Assembly: GCA_964424715.1 (NCBI GenBank)
Contig: CAYRJW010000072.1
Span: 1 to 6,343 of the forward strand
Length of the DNA: 6,343 bases
DNA from: JAMHZE01 sp964424715
GTDB lineage: Bacteria; Pseudomonadota; Alphaproteobacteria; Rickettsiales; UBA8987
Direction of reading: 5' to 3'
This document shows positions 1-5,766 of this stretch, in pieces; the first letter of the stretch is position 1; each line of letters opens with the position of its first letter. Position numbers and translations under genes: made by a program. The notes under the pieces are model-generated. The model did no database searches and was not told where the DNA came from. It saw nothing but the letters and a program-made list of their open reading frames with translations.

Positions 1-128
1 GGGAGAGGACATATTTTCTTAGCAATTTATTGCTTAGAAAATATTGGTGAGGGTGTACTCGGTACGACCTTCACCCTCATCAAGTTTTTGTAAACTCGCA
101 AGCTCGTTAACAAAAACTATCTTCTCCC
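1..128. repeat. Nested palindromic element (four-way junction fold)
   Basis: No gene lies here; the stretch is almost fully accounted for by nested inverted repeats. Positions 1-9 pair with 120-128 (nine pairs, one of them G-T). Inside lie three hairpins separated by single bases: 11-25 with 30-44 (14 of 15 pairs, loop TTTA), 46-55 with 72-81 (ten pairs, one G-T; a small inner GTAC/GTAC palindrome), and 83-95 with 106-118 (12 of 13 pairs). The fold resembles a cloverleaf but is too large and of the wrong shape for a tRNA. It lies directly downstream of cckA on the minus strand and may continue beyond the left edge of the window. A dispersed intergenic repeat or small mobile palindrome is the likeliest identity; a structured RNA is possible. 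The pairings are seen directly; the identity is inferred. Confidence 0.55.
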
Positions 129-141
129 CTCAAGGGAGAAG
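108..141 (-). terminator. Possible rho-independent terminator of cckA
   Basis: Ten bases after the cckA stop, positions 141-134 and 128-121 form a perfect 8-bp stem (CTTCTCCC with GGGAGAAG) around a 5-base loop. On the minus strand this is followed by ATAG and then TTTTTGTT. Stem and T-run suit a terminator, though the T-run starts four bases late and is also one arm of a hairpin in the adjacent palindromic element. The right stem arm (121-128) is shared with the closing stem of that element, so the two pairings exclude each other. Function is inferred. Confidence 0.4.
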
Positions 142-151
142 CAAGGTTAGA

Positions 152-1912
152 TCAACCCAGTAATTCCTTCACCCTCTCCGCCAGCTGGTTCAAACTATAC
201 GGTTTTGCGAGGAAGTTGAATTTGCGTTCGGTTCCGTATTTCTGGTAGAAGGCATCTTCGCCGTAGCCGGAGACGAATACTACTTTTATGTTCGGGAATT
301 TAGGTGATATCTGCTCCACGAATTCGGGGCCGCTTATGCCGGGCATTACAACATCTGATATTATAAGATCGATCTTATCGCCGCCGAAGGCTTCAATTAC
401 TTCAATGGCGTTCTCGCCGCTGAAGGCCTCTATCACGTTATAACCTTTATTCTTGAGGGCGCGGGTGGAGAACATTCTTACGGCTTCTTCGTCTTCTACT
501 ATCAGCACGGTGCCGGTGCCGGTGAGGTCTTTGGTGCGTTCTTTTTTGGCTTCCTCGTTTTTGATATCGGCGCTGGTGCGTTCATAGCGGTTCAGGAATA
601 TTAAAAATTCTGTGCCGGAATTTTCTTCGGAGGATACATATATATAGCCATCGCTCTGCTCGATTATACCAAGTACTGTGGCAAGCCCAAGGCCAGTTCC
701 GCGGCCGATCTCCTTGGTGGTGAAGAAGGGCTCGAATATTTTTTTGAGGTTATCTGCAGGAATGCCGGAGCCGGTATCGGAGAAGGATATCTTTACATAT
801 TTGCCCGGCTGAATATCGCTGGAAGAAGCCATGTTATGGTATTTCGGTTTGACATCGCGCGGGGAGAATATTTCCACATTCCTGCAGCTGATATCAAGCA
901 CGCCACCATCTTTCATGGCATCGCGCGCGTTCACGGCAAGGTTCACCAGCACCTGCTCAAGCTGGGATTTATCGGCCTTGATGTCCCAGATATTCCTTTC
1001 CGAATTGACCGCGAGCGAAATATTTTCGCCGATAAGCCTGCGGGTGAGATTTGAAATTTCTGAAAGTACATCACCAATATTCAGCACTTCCATCTGCATG
1101 GTTTGCTTGCGTGAGAATGCGAGAAGCTGGCGTACAAGATTGGCGGCACGATTGGCGTTCTGCTTGATATGCATTATGTCCACAAAGCTTGCATCCCCAG
1201 GTGCGTGTTTGGTGAGCAGCAGATCGCAGAAGCCGATTATCGCTGTTAGTATATTGTTGAAATCATGCGCGATACCGCCGGAAAGCTGGCCTACCGCCTG
1301 CATCTTCTGGGCCTGAATGAATTTTTCCTTGAGGTCTATCTTCTCGGTATTATCAACGAATTGCGCGAGATATATCTTCTCGTCACCATCAGTGCCTATC
1401 ATGCAGAAATAAAAAATGAACGGGGACTTACTGTAATTATTCAGCTTCGCATCACCCATTGTTACCTTGTCAGGATTAAGAGTAAGCGCCACTGCCAGCG
1501 CCTCGAACTCGCCGGTGAAGATGTTCTCCAGTTTCTTTGCATCGGGGTTCAGGCTGTTATTCTTAAGCATATTAAGGAAGGCGCGGTTCTTCTTTTTTAT
1601 CTCAAGGCTGTTGTTGAAAATGATAGCGGGGATGGGACCTTCTTCGATAAGGCTGTTCCATGACTGGTCTATTATATCTTTGCTTTCACTGAAGCCGGAG
1701 CGGGTGTTCCTGCGGGTTCTTCTGCGGAACATGGTCAGCTTGCCCATGAACTCATCAAAGAACTGTGCGATGGAAATTATGATAAGCGCCGTGAAGCTGA
1801 AACTGCCGAACGCAGCAAAGACAGGTTTGCCGGTGTTGTTATATATAAGAAGGAATATCAGGCTGAGCGCCGAGAGGAAAAAGAAGATCGCTATCTTTAT
1901 AAAATTTGCCAT
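152..1912 (-). CDS. cckA: Hybrid sensor histidine kinase CckA
   Basis: Membrane-bound hybrid histidine kinase. In alphaproteobacteria CckA passes phosphate through ChpT to CtrA and CpdR to control cell cycle, division and motility. From the ATG at 1912 the product is 586 aa. Two N-terminal membrane helices (about 5-26 and 31-52) precede a basic linker, a short PAS-like segment (about 85-190), HisKA with the H-box GQLSGGIAHDFNN (His about 216), and a HATPase domain with N-box NLAVNARDAM, DTGSGIP, EPFFTT and GRGTGLGL. A C-terminal receiver (about 467-586) has acidic IVEDEE, acceptor Asp about 520 in ISDVVMPG, Ser in FVSGY and Lys in LAKPY. All catalytic residues are present. It is shorter than Caulobacter CckA (about 690 aa), consistent with fewer PAS domains. 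A TTG at 1948 would add 12 residues; I prefer the ATG because membrane segment 1 begins just after it. Neither start has a clear Shine-Dalgarno. It is divergent from zauP-zapA. Confidence 0.93.
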   Translation of the reverse strand: MANFIKIAIFFFLSALSLIFLLIYNNTGKPVFAAFGSFSFTALIIISIAQFFDEFMGKLTMFRRRTRRNTRSGFSESKDIIDQSWNSLIEEGPIPAIIFNNSLEIKKKNRAFLNMLKNNSLNPDAKKLENIFTGEFEALAVALTLNPDKVTMGDAKLNNYSKSPFIFYFCMIGTDGDEKIYLAQFVDNTEKIDLKEKFIQAQKMQAVGQLSGGIAHDFNNILTAIIGFCDLLLTKHAPGDASFVDIMHIKQNANRAANLVRQLLAFSRKQTMQMEVLNIGDVLSEISNLTRRLIGENISLAVNSERNIWDIKADKSQLEQVLVNLAVNARDAMKDGGVLDISCRNVEIFSPRDVKPKYHNMASSSDIQPGKYVKISFSDTGSGIPADNLKKIFEPFFTTKEIGRGTGLGLATVLGIIEQSDGYIYVSSEENSGTEFLIFLNRYERTSADIKNEEAKKERTKDLTGTGTVLIVEDEEAVRMFSTRALKNKGYNVIEAFSGENAIEVIEAFGGDKIDLIISDVVMPGISGPEFVEQISPKFPNIKVVFVSGYGEDAFYQKYGTERKFNFLAKPYSLNQLAERVKELLG

Positions 1913-1965
1913 GGCAAGATATTTCTTATCAATAATAAATATATGCAAATAATTTTTATTAGTCG

Positions 1966-1994
1966 TTGCAAAAATATGTTAGTCTTTTTATAAC
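1966..1994 (+). promoter_or_regulatory. Putative sigma70 promoter of zauP-zapA
   Basis: TTGCAA at 1966-1971 and TATAAC at 1989-1994 are separated by 17 bases, giving good spacing, a 5-of-6 match at -10 and a 4-of-6 match at -35. A start near 2001 would leave a leader of about 35 bases before the zauP ATG. The site lies in the 123-bp divergent gap between cckA and zauP. No equally good promoter was seen on the minus strand for cckA, although TTGCAA is its own reverse complement and could serve either direction. Function is inferred from sequence. Confidence 0.5.
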
Positions 1995-2005
1995 AAGATA
2001 TCATC

Positions 2006-2036
2006 CGATTATAAACACATATCGAATCGATTATAA
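2006..2036 (+). repeat. 9-bp direct repeat before zauP
   Basis: CGATTATAA occurs at 2006-2014 and again at 2028-2036, exactly 22 bp apart, about two helical turns. The second copy runs into the zauP start codon. Such spacing suits a protein bound to one face of the DNA or a dimeric regulator, and the position downstream of the predicted promoter would suit repression. No regulator is recognised from the motif, and chance in AT-rich DNA is possible. Confidence 0.3.
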
Positions 2037-2383
2037 TGAATAAGCTTGATGAAGCAAAAATAAATTTGAAAAAGACCATAGAAAAGCTTGAAAAAGCTAT
2101 CGACAGGAGCCTTGTTCACTCAAAAAACTCTCCTGCGATTGAGGTTGTAAAGAAAGTACAGACCCTTCAGGAGGACCTTGGCAAGCTCACCACAGAATTA
2201 AGCGATAAGAAAGATGAAATAGAATATCTGCGCGAGCAGAACTCTGAACTGCAGGCCAAGATAGGCGAAGCGCAGCACCAGAGCTTCGTGCTGGAAGGCA
2301 AGAACCGCGAGACCTCGGAAAAGATAGATAAGGTAATTAATCAGGTGAAATTATATCTGGTAGATAAGGGAATGGCATCGTGA
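2036..2383 (+). CDS. zauP: Coiled-coil Z-ring protein ZauP (DUF4164-like)
   Basis: A 115-aa, almost wholly charged and helical protein with no membrane segment or enzyme motif. Heptad-like patterning (LDEAKINLKKTIEKLEKAI, then LQEDLGKLTTEL and EIEYLREQNSELQAKI) indicates a coiled coil along most of its length. Its place directly upstream of zapA, with a 4-base GTGA overlap, matches the ZapA-upstream protein ZauP of Caulobacter, which together with ZapA focuses the FtsZ ring at the division site. The sequence style also fits DUF4164 proteins found next to zapA in alphaproteobacteria. The assignment rests on context, size and coiled-coil character rather than on unique residues. The ATG at 2036 has no Shine-Dalgarno. 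The neighbouring divergent cckA is also a cell-cycle gene. Confidence 0.75.
   Translation: MNKLDEAKINLKKTIEKLEKAIDRSLVHSKNSPAIEVVKKVQTLQEDLGKLTTELSDKKDEIEYLREQNSELQAKIGEAQHQSFVLEGKNRETSEKIDKVINQVKLYLVDKGMAS
2366..2371 (+). promoter_or_regulatory. Ribosome binding site of zapA
   Basis: AAGGGA ends eight bases before the GTG at 2380, inside the zauP reading frame. It is the only convincing Shine-Dalgarno sequence ahead of a gene in this window and supports the GTG as the zapA start. Confidence 0.6.
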
Positions 2384-2700
2384 GTGTAATAAATGTAAAG
2401 GTCGGCAGCCGGAACTACCAGTTAGCCTGCGAAGATGGGCAGGAAAAACAATTAATGTCCACCGCTGAGATAATCGATAAAAAATTCGATAACCTCTCCC
2501 GCCAGCTCCGCACTGGCAACGAATCCCTGCTATTGGTGATGACGGCCCTGATGATACAGGATGAATTCAGTGAGGATAAACGCAAATATGAACTCACCAC
2601 CGATTCCGGCAAATCCAAGCGTGATGGCGAAATAGCCGAGGTGCTGAATACTATTTCCGGGTATCTGGAGAATTTAATTGAGAAGATAGAGAAGACTTGA
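2380..2700 (+). CDS. zapA: Cell division protein ZapA
   Basis: Small cytoplasmic FtsZ-binding protein that crosslinks and bundles FtsZ filaments at the Z-ring. The 106-aa product has the ZapA layout: an N-terminal globular part (VNVKVGSRNYQLACEDG-like beginning, then EKQLMSTAEIIDKKFDNLSRQ), the segment LLLVMTALMIQDEF, and a C-terminal coiled coil ending NTISGYLENLIEKIEK. Length is typical. It starts with GTG, overlaps the last four bases of zauP (GTGA, translational coupling) and has its own AAGGGA site. It ends 6 bp before the convergent end of hom. A 6S RNA gene often follows zapA in proteobacteria, but there is no room for one here. Confidence 0.92.
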   Translation: MSVINVKVGSRNYQLACEDGQEKQLMSTAEIIDKKFDNLSRQLRTGNESLLLVMTALMIQDEFSEDKRKYELTTDSGKSKRDGEIAEVLNTISGYLENLIEKIEKT

Positions 2701-2706
2701 GTTTTG

Positions 2707-3996
2707 CTATTCCTCAACCCGAACAAATATCGGTTTCTCTACTATATAATTCTGTTTACTTATCTCCGCTAAAGAGGCCTTGATGTTCTTTTCTTTCACA
2801 TCGTGCGTTATCACAACTATATTCGCTTTGCCTTCTTCGTAAATTTCCTGATGTATCTTTTCGAAGCCGACCTTGTTGCTGCTTAATATTGAAGCGATTG
2901 AGGAAAGCACGCCATCGGTGTCTTTTACGGAGAAGCGTAAATAATATTCGCTTTCATGGTTCTCGATGTTAGAGAATTTTCCGTTCGCCAGATCTTTGTG
3001 TGAATAGATAAATGGCCTTGTGAATTTGCCGTTGGCGATATCTATTATATCCGCAACAACTGCGGAGGCGGTAGGCAGCATGCCTGCTCCGGCGCCGGTG
3101 AACAGGGCGTTGCCGAGACTGTCGCAATCTATTTTTACGGCGCCGAGAACGCCATCTATCTGTGCGATGTCTTTTTTCGCATCGACAAGGCAGGGGTGAA
3201 CGCGCTGTTCAATTTCTCCGGAGGAATTGAGATTCGCTATCGCCAGAAGTTTTATCTTATAACCTAAAAGCCCGGCGTAATTAATATCATTTAAAGTGAT
3301 GTTGCGGATGCCTTCTGCGAAGGTCGCGCTGAAATCCGGCCTGATGCCAAATGCAAGTGCGGAAAGGATAACCAGCTTGTGCGCTGCATCGATGCCATCA
3401 ATATCAAAGCTTGGGTCTGCCTCGGCGTAGCCTAGTTTCTGGGCTTCAGCTAGGACATCATTAAAAGTGCGTTTTTCTTTTTCCATTTTTGTTAAAATGA
3501 AATTGCATGTGCCGTTTAATATACCGATAACTTTCATTATCTTGTTCGCTGCAAGTCCTTCCTTGATTGCTTTAATGACAGGAATTCCGCCAGCTACAGA
3601 AGCTTCAAACTGTAGCGCGATATTTTTTTCTTCCGCTATTTTTGCAAGGTCTGCACCGCTTCTTGCGATGAGCGCCTTGTTCGCTGTAACAACATGTTTG
3701 CCGTTCTCAAGCGCTTTTTTTACAAGTTCAGCCGCCGGGCCTTCTGCGCCGCCGATGACTTCTACAACTACATCAACATTATTGTCGGAAGCAAGATCAA
3801 CTGCGTTCTCATACCATTTTATGCCTGTAAGATTAAGGCCTCTATCTTTGTTCTTATCGCGCGAGGACACCGCAACTATATTCAGCTCGCAGCCGAATTT
3901 TTTGGAGAAATATTCCTTCTTATCAGTTAGTATTTTGAAGACGCCTTGCCCGACTGTGCCGAGGCCGGCTATTCCTATGTTCAGTTTTTTGTTCAT
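2707..3996 (-). CDS. hom: Homoserine dehydrogenase
   Basis: NAD(P)H-dependent reduction of aspartate semialdehyde to homoserine, the branch step toward threonine and methionine; cytoplasmic. The 429-aa product has normal length for the monofunctional enzyme with a regulatory domain. An N-terminal Rossmann fold carries GIAGLGTVGQG (8-18), followed by HVVTANKALIA with the conserved Lys at 107. The catalytic domain has NGTCNFILTKM (161-171) and GYAEADPSFDIDGIDAAHK, with Glu192, Asp203 and Lys207 matching the yeast catalytic set Glu208/Asp219/Lys223 in spacing. A C-terminal ACT domain (about 350-425, beginning YYLRFSVKDTDGVL) suggests feedback by threonine. It is last in the leftward gene set, 86 bp after thiG, with an inverted repeat filling that gap and ending 10 bp before its ATG. 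No Shine-Dalgarno is visible. No kinase fusion, so aspartokinase must be encoded elsewhere. Confidence 0.96.
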   Translation of the reverse strand: MNKKLNIGIAGLGTVGQGVFKILTDKKEYFSKKFGCELNIVAVSSRDKNKDRGLNLTGIKWYENAVDLASDNNVDVVVEVIGGAEGPAAELVKKALENGKHVVTANKALIARSGADLAKIAEEKNIALQFEASVAGGIPVIKAIKEGLAANKIMKVIGILNGTCNFILTKMEKEKRTFNDVLAEAQKLGYAEADPSFDIDGIDAAHKLVILSALAFGIRPDFSATFAEGIRNITLNDINYAGLLGYKIKLLAIANLNSSGEIEQRVHPCLVDAKKDIAQIDGVLGAVKIDCDSLGNALFTGAGAGMLPTASAVVADIIDIANGKFTRPFIYSHKDLANGKFSNIENHESEYYLRFSVKDTDGVLSSIASILSSNKVGFEKIHQEIYEEGKANIVVITHDVKEKNIKASLAEISKQNYIVEKPIFVRVEE

Positions 3997-4006
3997 ATCA
4001 TTTTTT

Positions 4007-4077
4007 GTCTACGAGTCTACAAGTCTACCAGTTTACTAGCCTTTCTTGTAGACTCGTAAACTGGTAGACTTGTAGAC
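4007..4077. repeat. Octamer-built inverted repeat between thiG and hom
   Basis: A 71-bp element fills most of the 86-bp gap: it begins 5 bp after the thiG stop and ends 10 bp before the hom ATG, read on the minus strand. The left arm holds four tandem 8-mers from 4008 (TCTACGAG type, the sixth base being G, A, C, T in turn). The right arm holds four 8-mers from 4045 (CTTGTAGA type). A 5-base centre, CCTTT, separates them. The best pairing is 4015-4036 with 4056-4077, a perfect 22-bp stem with a 19-base loop; other registers shifted by 8 are possible. On the minus strand it is followed by A-rich sequence, so it is not an intrinsic terminator for thiG. It could stabilise mRNA, affect hom translation, or be a dispersed repeat. 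Confidence 0.85.
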
Positions 4078-4082
4078 AATTA

Positions 4083-4871
4083 TTAAATTGCCTTTTTACT
4101 TATAATATTCCCAACCACTGGTGATGAAGGATCACCGAATTGTTTTCGGGTCATTCTGCCGGCGAGGAAGGCTTTGCGGCCTGACTCTACGGCGAGTTTC
4201 ATAGCTTCTGCCATTAATATCGGGTCTTTAGCTTCGGCTATGGCGGTGTTTACCAGCACGGCATCGCAGCCGAGTTCCATGGCCTGCCCGGCCTCAGATG
4301 GGACGCCGACACCGGCATCTACCAGTACGGGAACTTTGGATTGCTCGATGATGAATTTTATATTCAGCGGGTTCTGCAAGCCAAGGCCAGAGCCGATAGG
4401 TGCGCCGAGTGGCATTATGGCGCAGGCACCTAGGTCTTCAAGCTTGCGGGCGATGACTGGATCATCAGTGGTGTAGACCATTACCTGAAAACCATCTTTC
4501 ACCAGAATCTCTGTGGCTTTTACGGTCTCGATGACATCGGGATATAATGTTTTCTGGTCGGCGAGGACTTCCAGCTTCACCAGATTCCAGCCGCCTGCCT
4601 CACGCGCAAGGCGCAGGGTGCGCACGGCATCATCGCAGGTGTAGCAGCCAGCGGTGTTGGGAAGGTAGGTGTATTTTTTCGGGTCGAGATAATCCTGTAA
4701 CATCGGCTCACCGCTTTTATGGATGTTAACACGGCGCACCGCAACGGTGACTATTTCCGCGCCGCTTGCCTCGATGGCTTTTGCGGTCTGCTCAAAATCC
4801 TTGTATTTTCCGGTGCCTACCAAAAGGCGGGAATTATATTCTTTTCCGGCGATTATTAGTTTGTCTTTCAT
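4083..4871 (-). CDS. thiG: Thiazole synthase ThiG
   Basis: Forms the thiazole phosphate carboxylate of thiamine from 1-deoxyxylulose-5-phosphate, dehydroglycine or iminoglycine, and ThiS thiocarboxylate; a cytoplasmic TIM-barrel enzyme. From the ATG at 4871 the product is 262 aa, normal for a stand-alone ThiG. Seen are LIIAGKEYNSRLLVGTGKY near the start, NTAGCYTCDDAVR, the imine-forming Lys (about 99) in LVKLEVLADQKTLYPD, the phosphate-binding segment MPLGAPIGSGLG, and VDAGVGVPSEA with AVLVNTAIAEAKDP. An in-frame TTG at 4886 would add five residues, but it lies inside the adjacent inverted repeat, so I prefer the ATG. No Shine-Dalgarno precedes either. Its usual partners thiS, thiO and thiE are not in the window. 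It sits between trpC and hom, with palindromic spacers on both sides. Confidence 0.96.
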   Translation of the reverse strand: MKDKLIIAGKEYNSRLLVGTGKYKDFEQTAKAIEASGAEIVTVAVRRVNIHKSGEPMLQDYLDPKKYTYLPNTAGCYTCDDAVRTLRLAREAGGWNLVKLEVLADQKTLYPDVIETVKATEILVKDGFQVMVYTTDDPVIARKLEDLGACAIMPLGAPIGSGLGLQNPLNIKFIIEQSKVPVLVDAGVGVPSEAGQAMELGCDAVLVNTAIAEAKDPILMAEAMKLAVESGRKAFLAGRMTRKQFGDPSSPVVGNIISKKAI

Positions 4872-4877
4872 AAGTAG

Positions 4878-4950
4878 GGTTTTCAAGTTTTCAGGTTTTC
4901 AAGTTTTTAGTTGTTTCTTGAAAACTTGACAACTGGAAAACTCGAAAACC
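4878..4950. repeat. Octamer-built inverted repeat between trpC and thiG
   Basis: A 73-bp element fills nearly the whole gap: 10 bp after the trpC stop and 6 bp before the thiG ATG. The left arm has four tandem 8-mers from 4879 (GTTTTCAA, GTTTTCAG and close variants). The right arm has four from 4917 (CTTGAAAA type, one CTTGACAA). The centre is TTGTTT. Aligned arm to arm, about 27 of 33 positions pair; shifting by one 8-bp unit gives a comparable register. The architecture is that of the element at 4007-4077 but the unit sequence differs (GTTTTC core instead of GTCTAC). It occupies the place where a thiG ribosome binding site would be. The repeat structure is plain; any function is inferred. 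Confidence 0.8.
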
Positions 4951-4960
4951 AGCGAAATTC

Positions 4961-5746
4961 TTAACCAAGCAATTTTCTTACCGCCAGTTCAATATCCTCT
5001 TCCCGCATCAGGCTTTCGCCGACGAGGAAGGCGCTGAAGCCGGACTGGTGCATGGTTTTGAGGTCGGCATTATTATATATTCCGCTTTCGCATACTTTGA
5101 TATAGCCATCCGGGATAAGTTTTGCGAGGCGCTTGCCGTTATCGAGGCTTACCTCAAAGGTTTTGAGGCTGCGGTTGTTGATGCCGATGAGTTTTGACTT
5201 AAGTTGCAGGGCTATCTCAAGCTCGGCTTCATCGTGGACCTCTATCAGTACATCCATGCCTAGGCTGTGGGCTATTTCTTCGAGTTCCAGTGCGCGGCTT
5301 TTTTCGAGACAGGCGATTATGAGTAATATGCAGTCAGCGCCGAGTGCTCGTGATTCGTAGATCTGGTAGGCTTCCAGCATGAAATCCTTGCGGATGAGGG
5401 GTAATGCAACTTTCCTTCTTATCTCGGCAAGATATTCATTTTTGCCAGCGAAATATTTCTCATCGGTGAGTACGGAAATGCAGGTTGCGCCAGCCTTTTC
5501 ATAGCTTGCGGCGATATCTATGTGGTTAAAATCTGCCCTTATTATACCTTTGCTCGGGCTTTTCTTTTTTACCTCGGCAATGAGGGCCGGGGTGGTGCCT
5601 TTTGCTTTTATGGCGTTGATGAAACCGCGTGGTTTATCAGCGCTTTTCTCTGCTGTTTCGCGCACTATTTTGAAACCCACACGGGCGCGCATGGCGGCAA
5701 CTTCCTGTAGTTTATGTTCGCAGATGTCTTTTAAAATATCGGTCAT
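4961..5746 (-). CDS. trpC: Indole-3-glycerol phosphate synthase
   Basis: Converts carboxyphenylaminodeoxyribulose phosphate to indole-3-glycerol phosphate with loss of CO2 and water, the step before tryptophan synthase; a cytoplasmic TIM barrel. The 261-aa product is of normal monofunctional length. Conserved segments are LIAEVKKKSPSKG (Glu58, Lys60), LIRKDFMLEAYQIYE (Lys120), VLIEVHDE (Glu169), GINNRSLKTF (Asn190), VCESGI (Glu220, Ser221) and FLVGESLM; these residues match the Sulfolobus catalytic set in order and spacing. The ATG at 5746 is 20 bp after the stop of the upstream membrane-protein gene, suggesting cotranscription; no Shine-Dalgarno is seen. In many alphaproteobacteria trpC follows trpD; here trpG, trpD and other trp genes are absent from the window, so the gene is detached from a trp operon. 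Confidence 0.96.
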   Translation of the reverse strand: MTDILKDICEHKLQEVAAMRARVGFKIVRETAEKSADKPRGFINAIKAKGTTPALIAEVKKKSPSKGIIRADFNHIDIAASYEKAGATCISVLTDEKYFAGKNEYLAEIRRKVALPLIRKDFMLEAYQIYESRALGADCILLIIACLEKSRALELEEIAHSLGMDVLIEVHDEAELEIALQLKSKLIGINNRSLKTFEVSLDNGKRLAKLIPDGYIKVCESGIYNNADLKTMHQSGFSAFLVGESLMREEDIELAVRKLLG

Positions 5747-5766
5747 AATTAATTAAAGAAAAATCG

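Noticed and set aside
1..128. Cloverleaf-like folding suggesting a tRNA or tmRNA
   Set aside because: The arms are far too long, there is no anticodon, T-loop or acceptor/CCA pattern, and the linkers are single bases; it fits a palindromic repeat better.
831..1316. Open reading frame on the plus strand inside cckA
   Set aside because: It is antisense to well-conserved kinase coding sequence, shows no recognisable domain, and has no promoter or ribosome binding site.
1913..1948. Twelve-residue N-terminal extension of CckA from a TTG
   Set aside because: TTG is a poor start without a Shine-Dalgarno, and the ATG at 1912 lies just before the first membrane helix.
1913..1990. Minus-strand promoter for cckA using the palindromic TTGCAA at 1966-1971
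   Set aside because: No good -10 box lies at 16-18 bases spacing on the minus strand; the AT-rich sequence offers only weak matches.
4013..4055. GANTC (CcrM-type) sites in the thiG-hom repeat and near 2024
   Set aside because: GANTC is expected about 25 times by chance in a window of this size, so these sites carry no special weight.
4007..4077. Intrinsic terminator between thiG and hom
   Set aside because: The hairpin is strong, but on the minus strand it is followed by A residues rather than a T-run.
4007..4950. CRISPR array
   Set aside because: The 8-bp units are tandem without unique spacers and are arranged as inverted arms; no cas genes are present.
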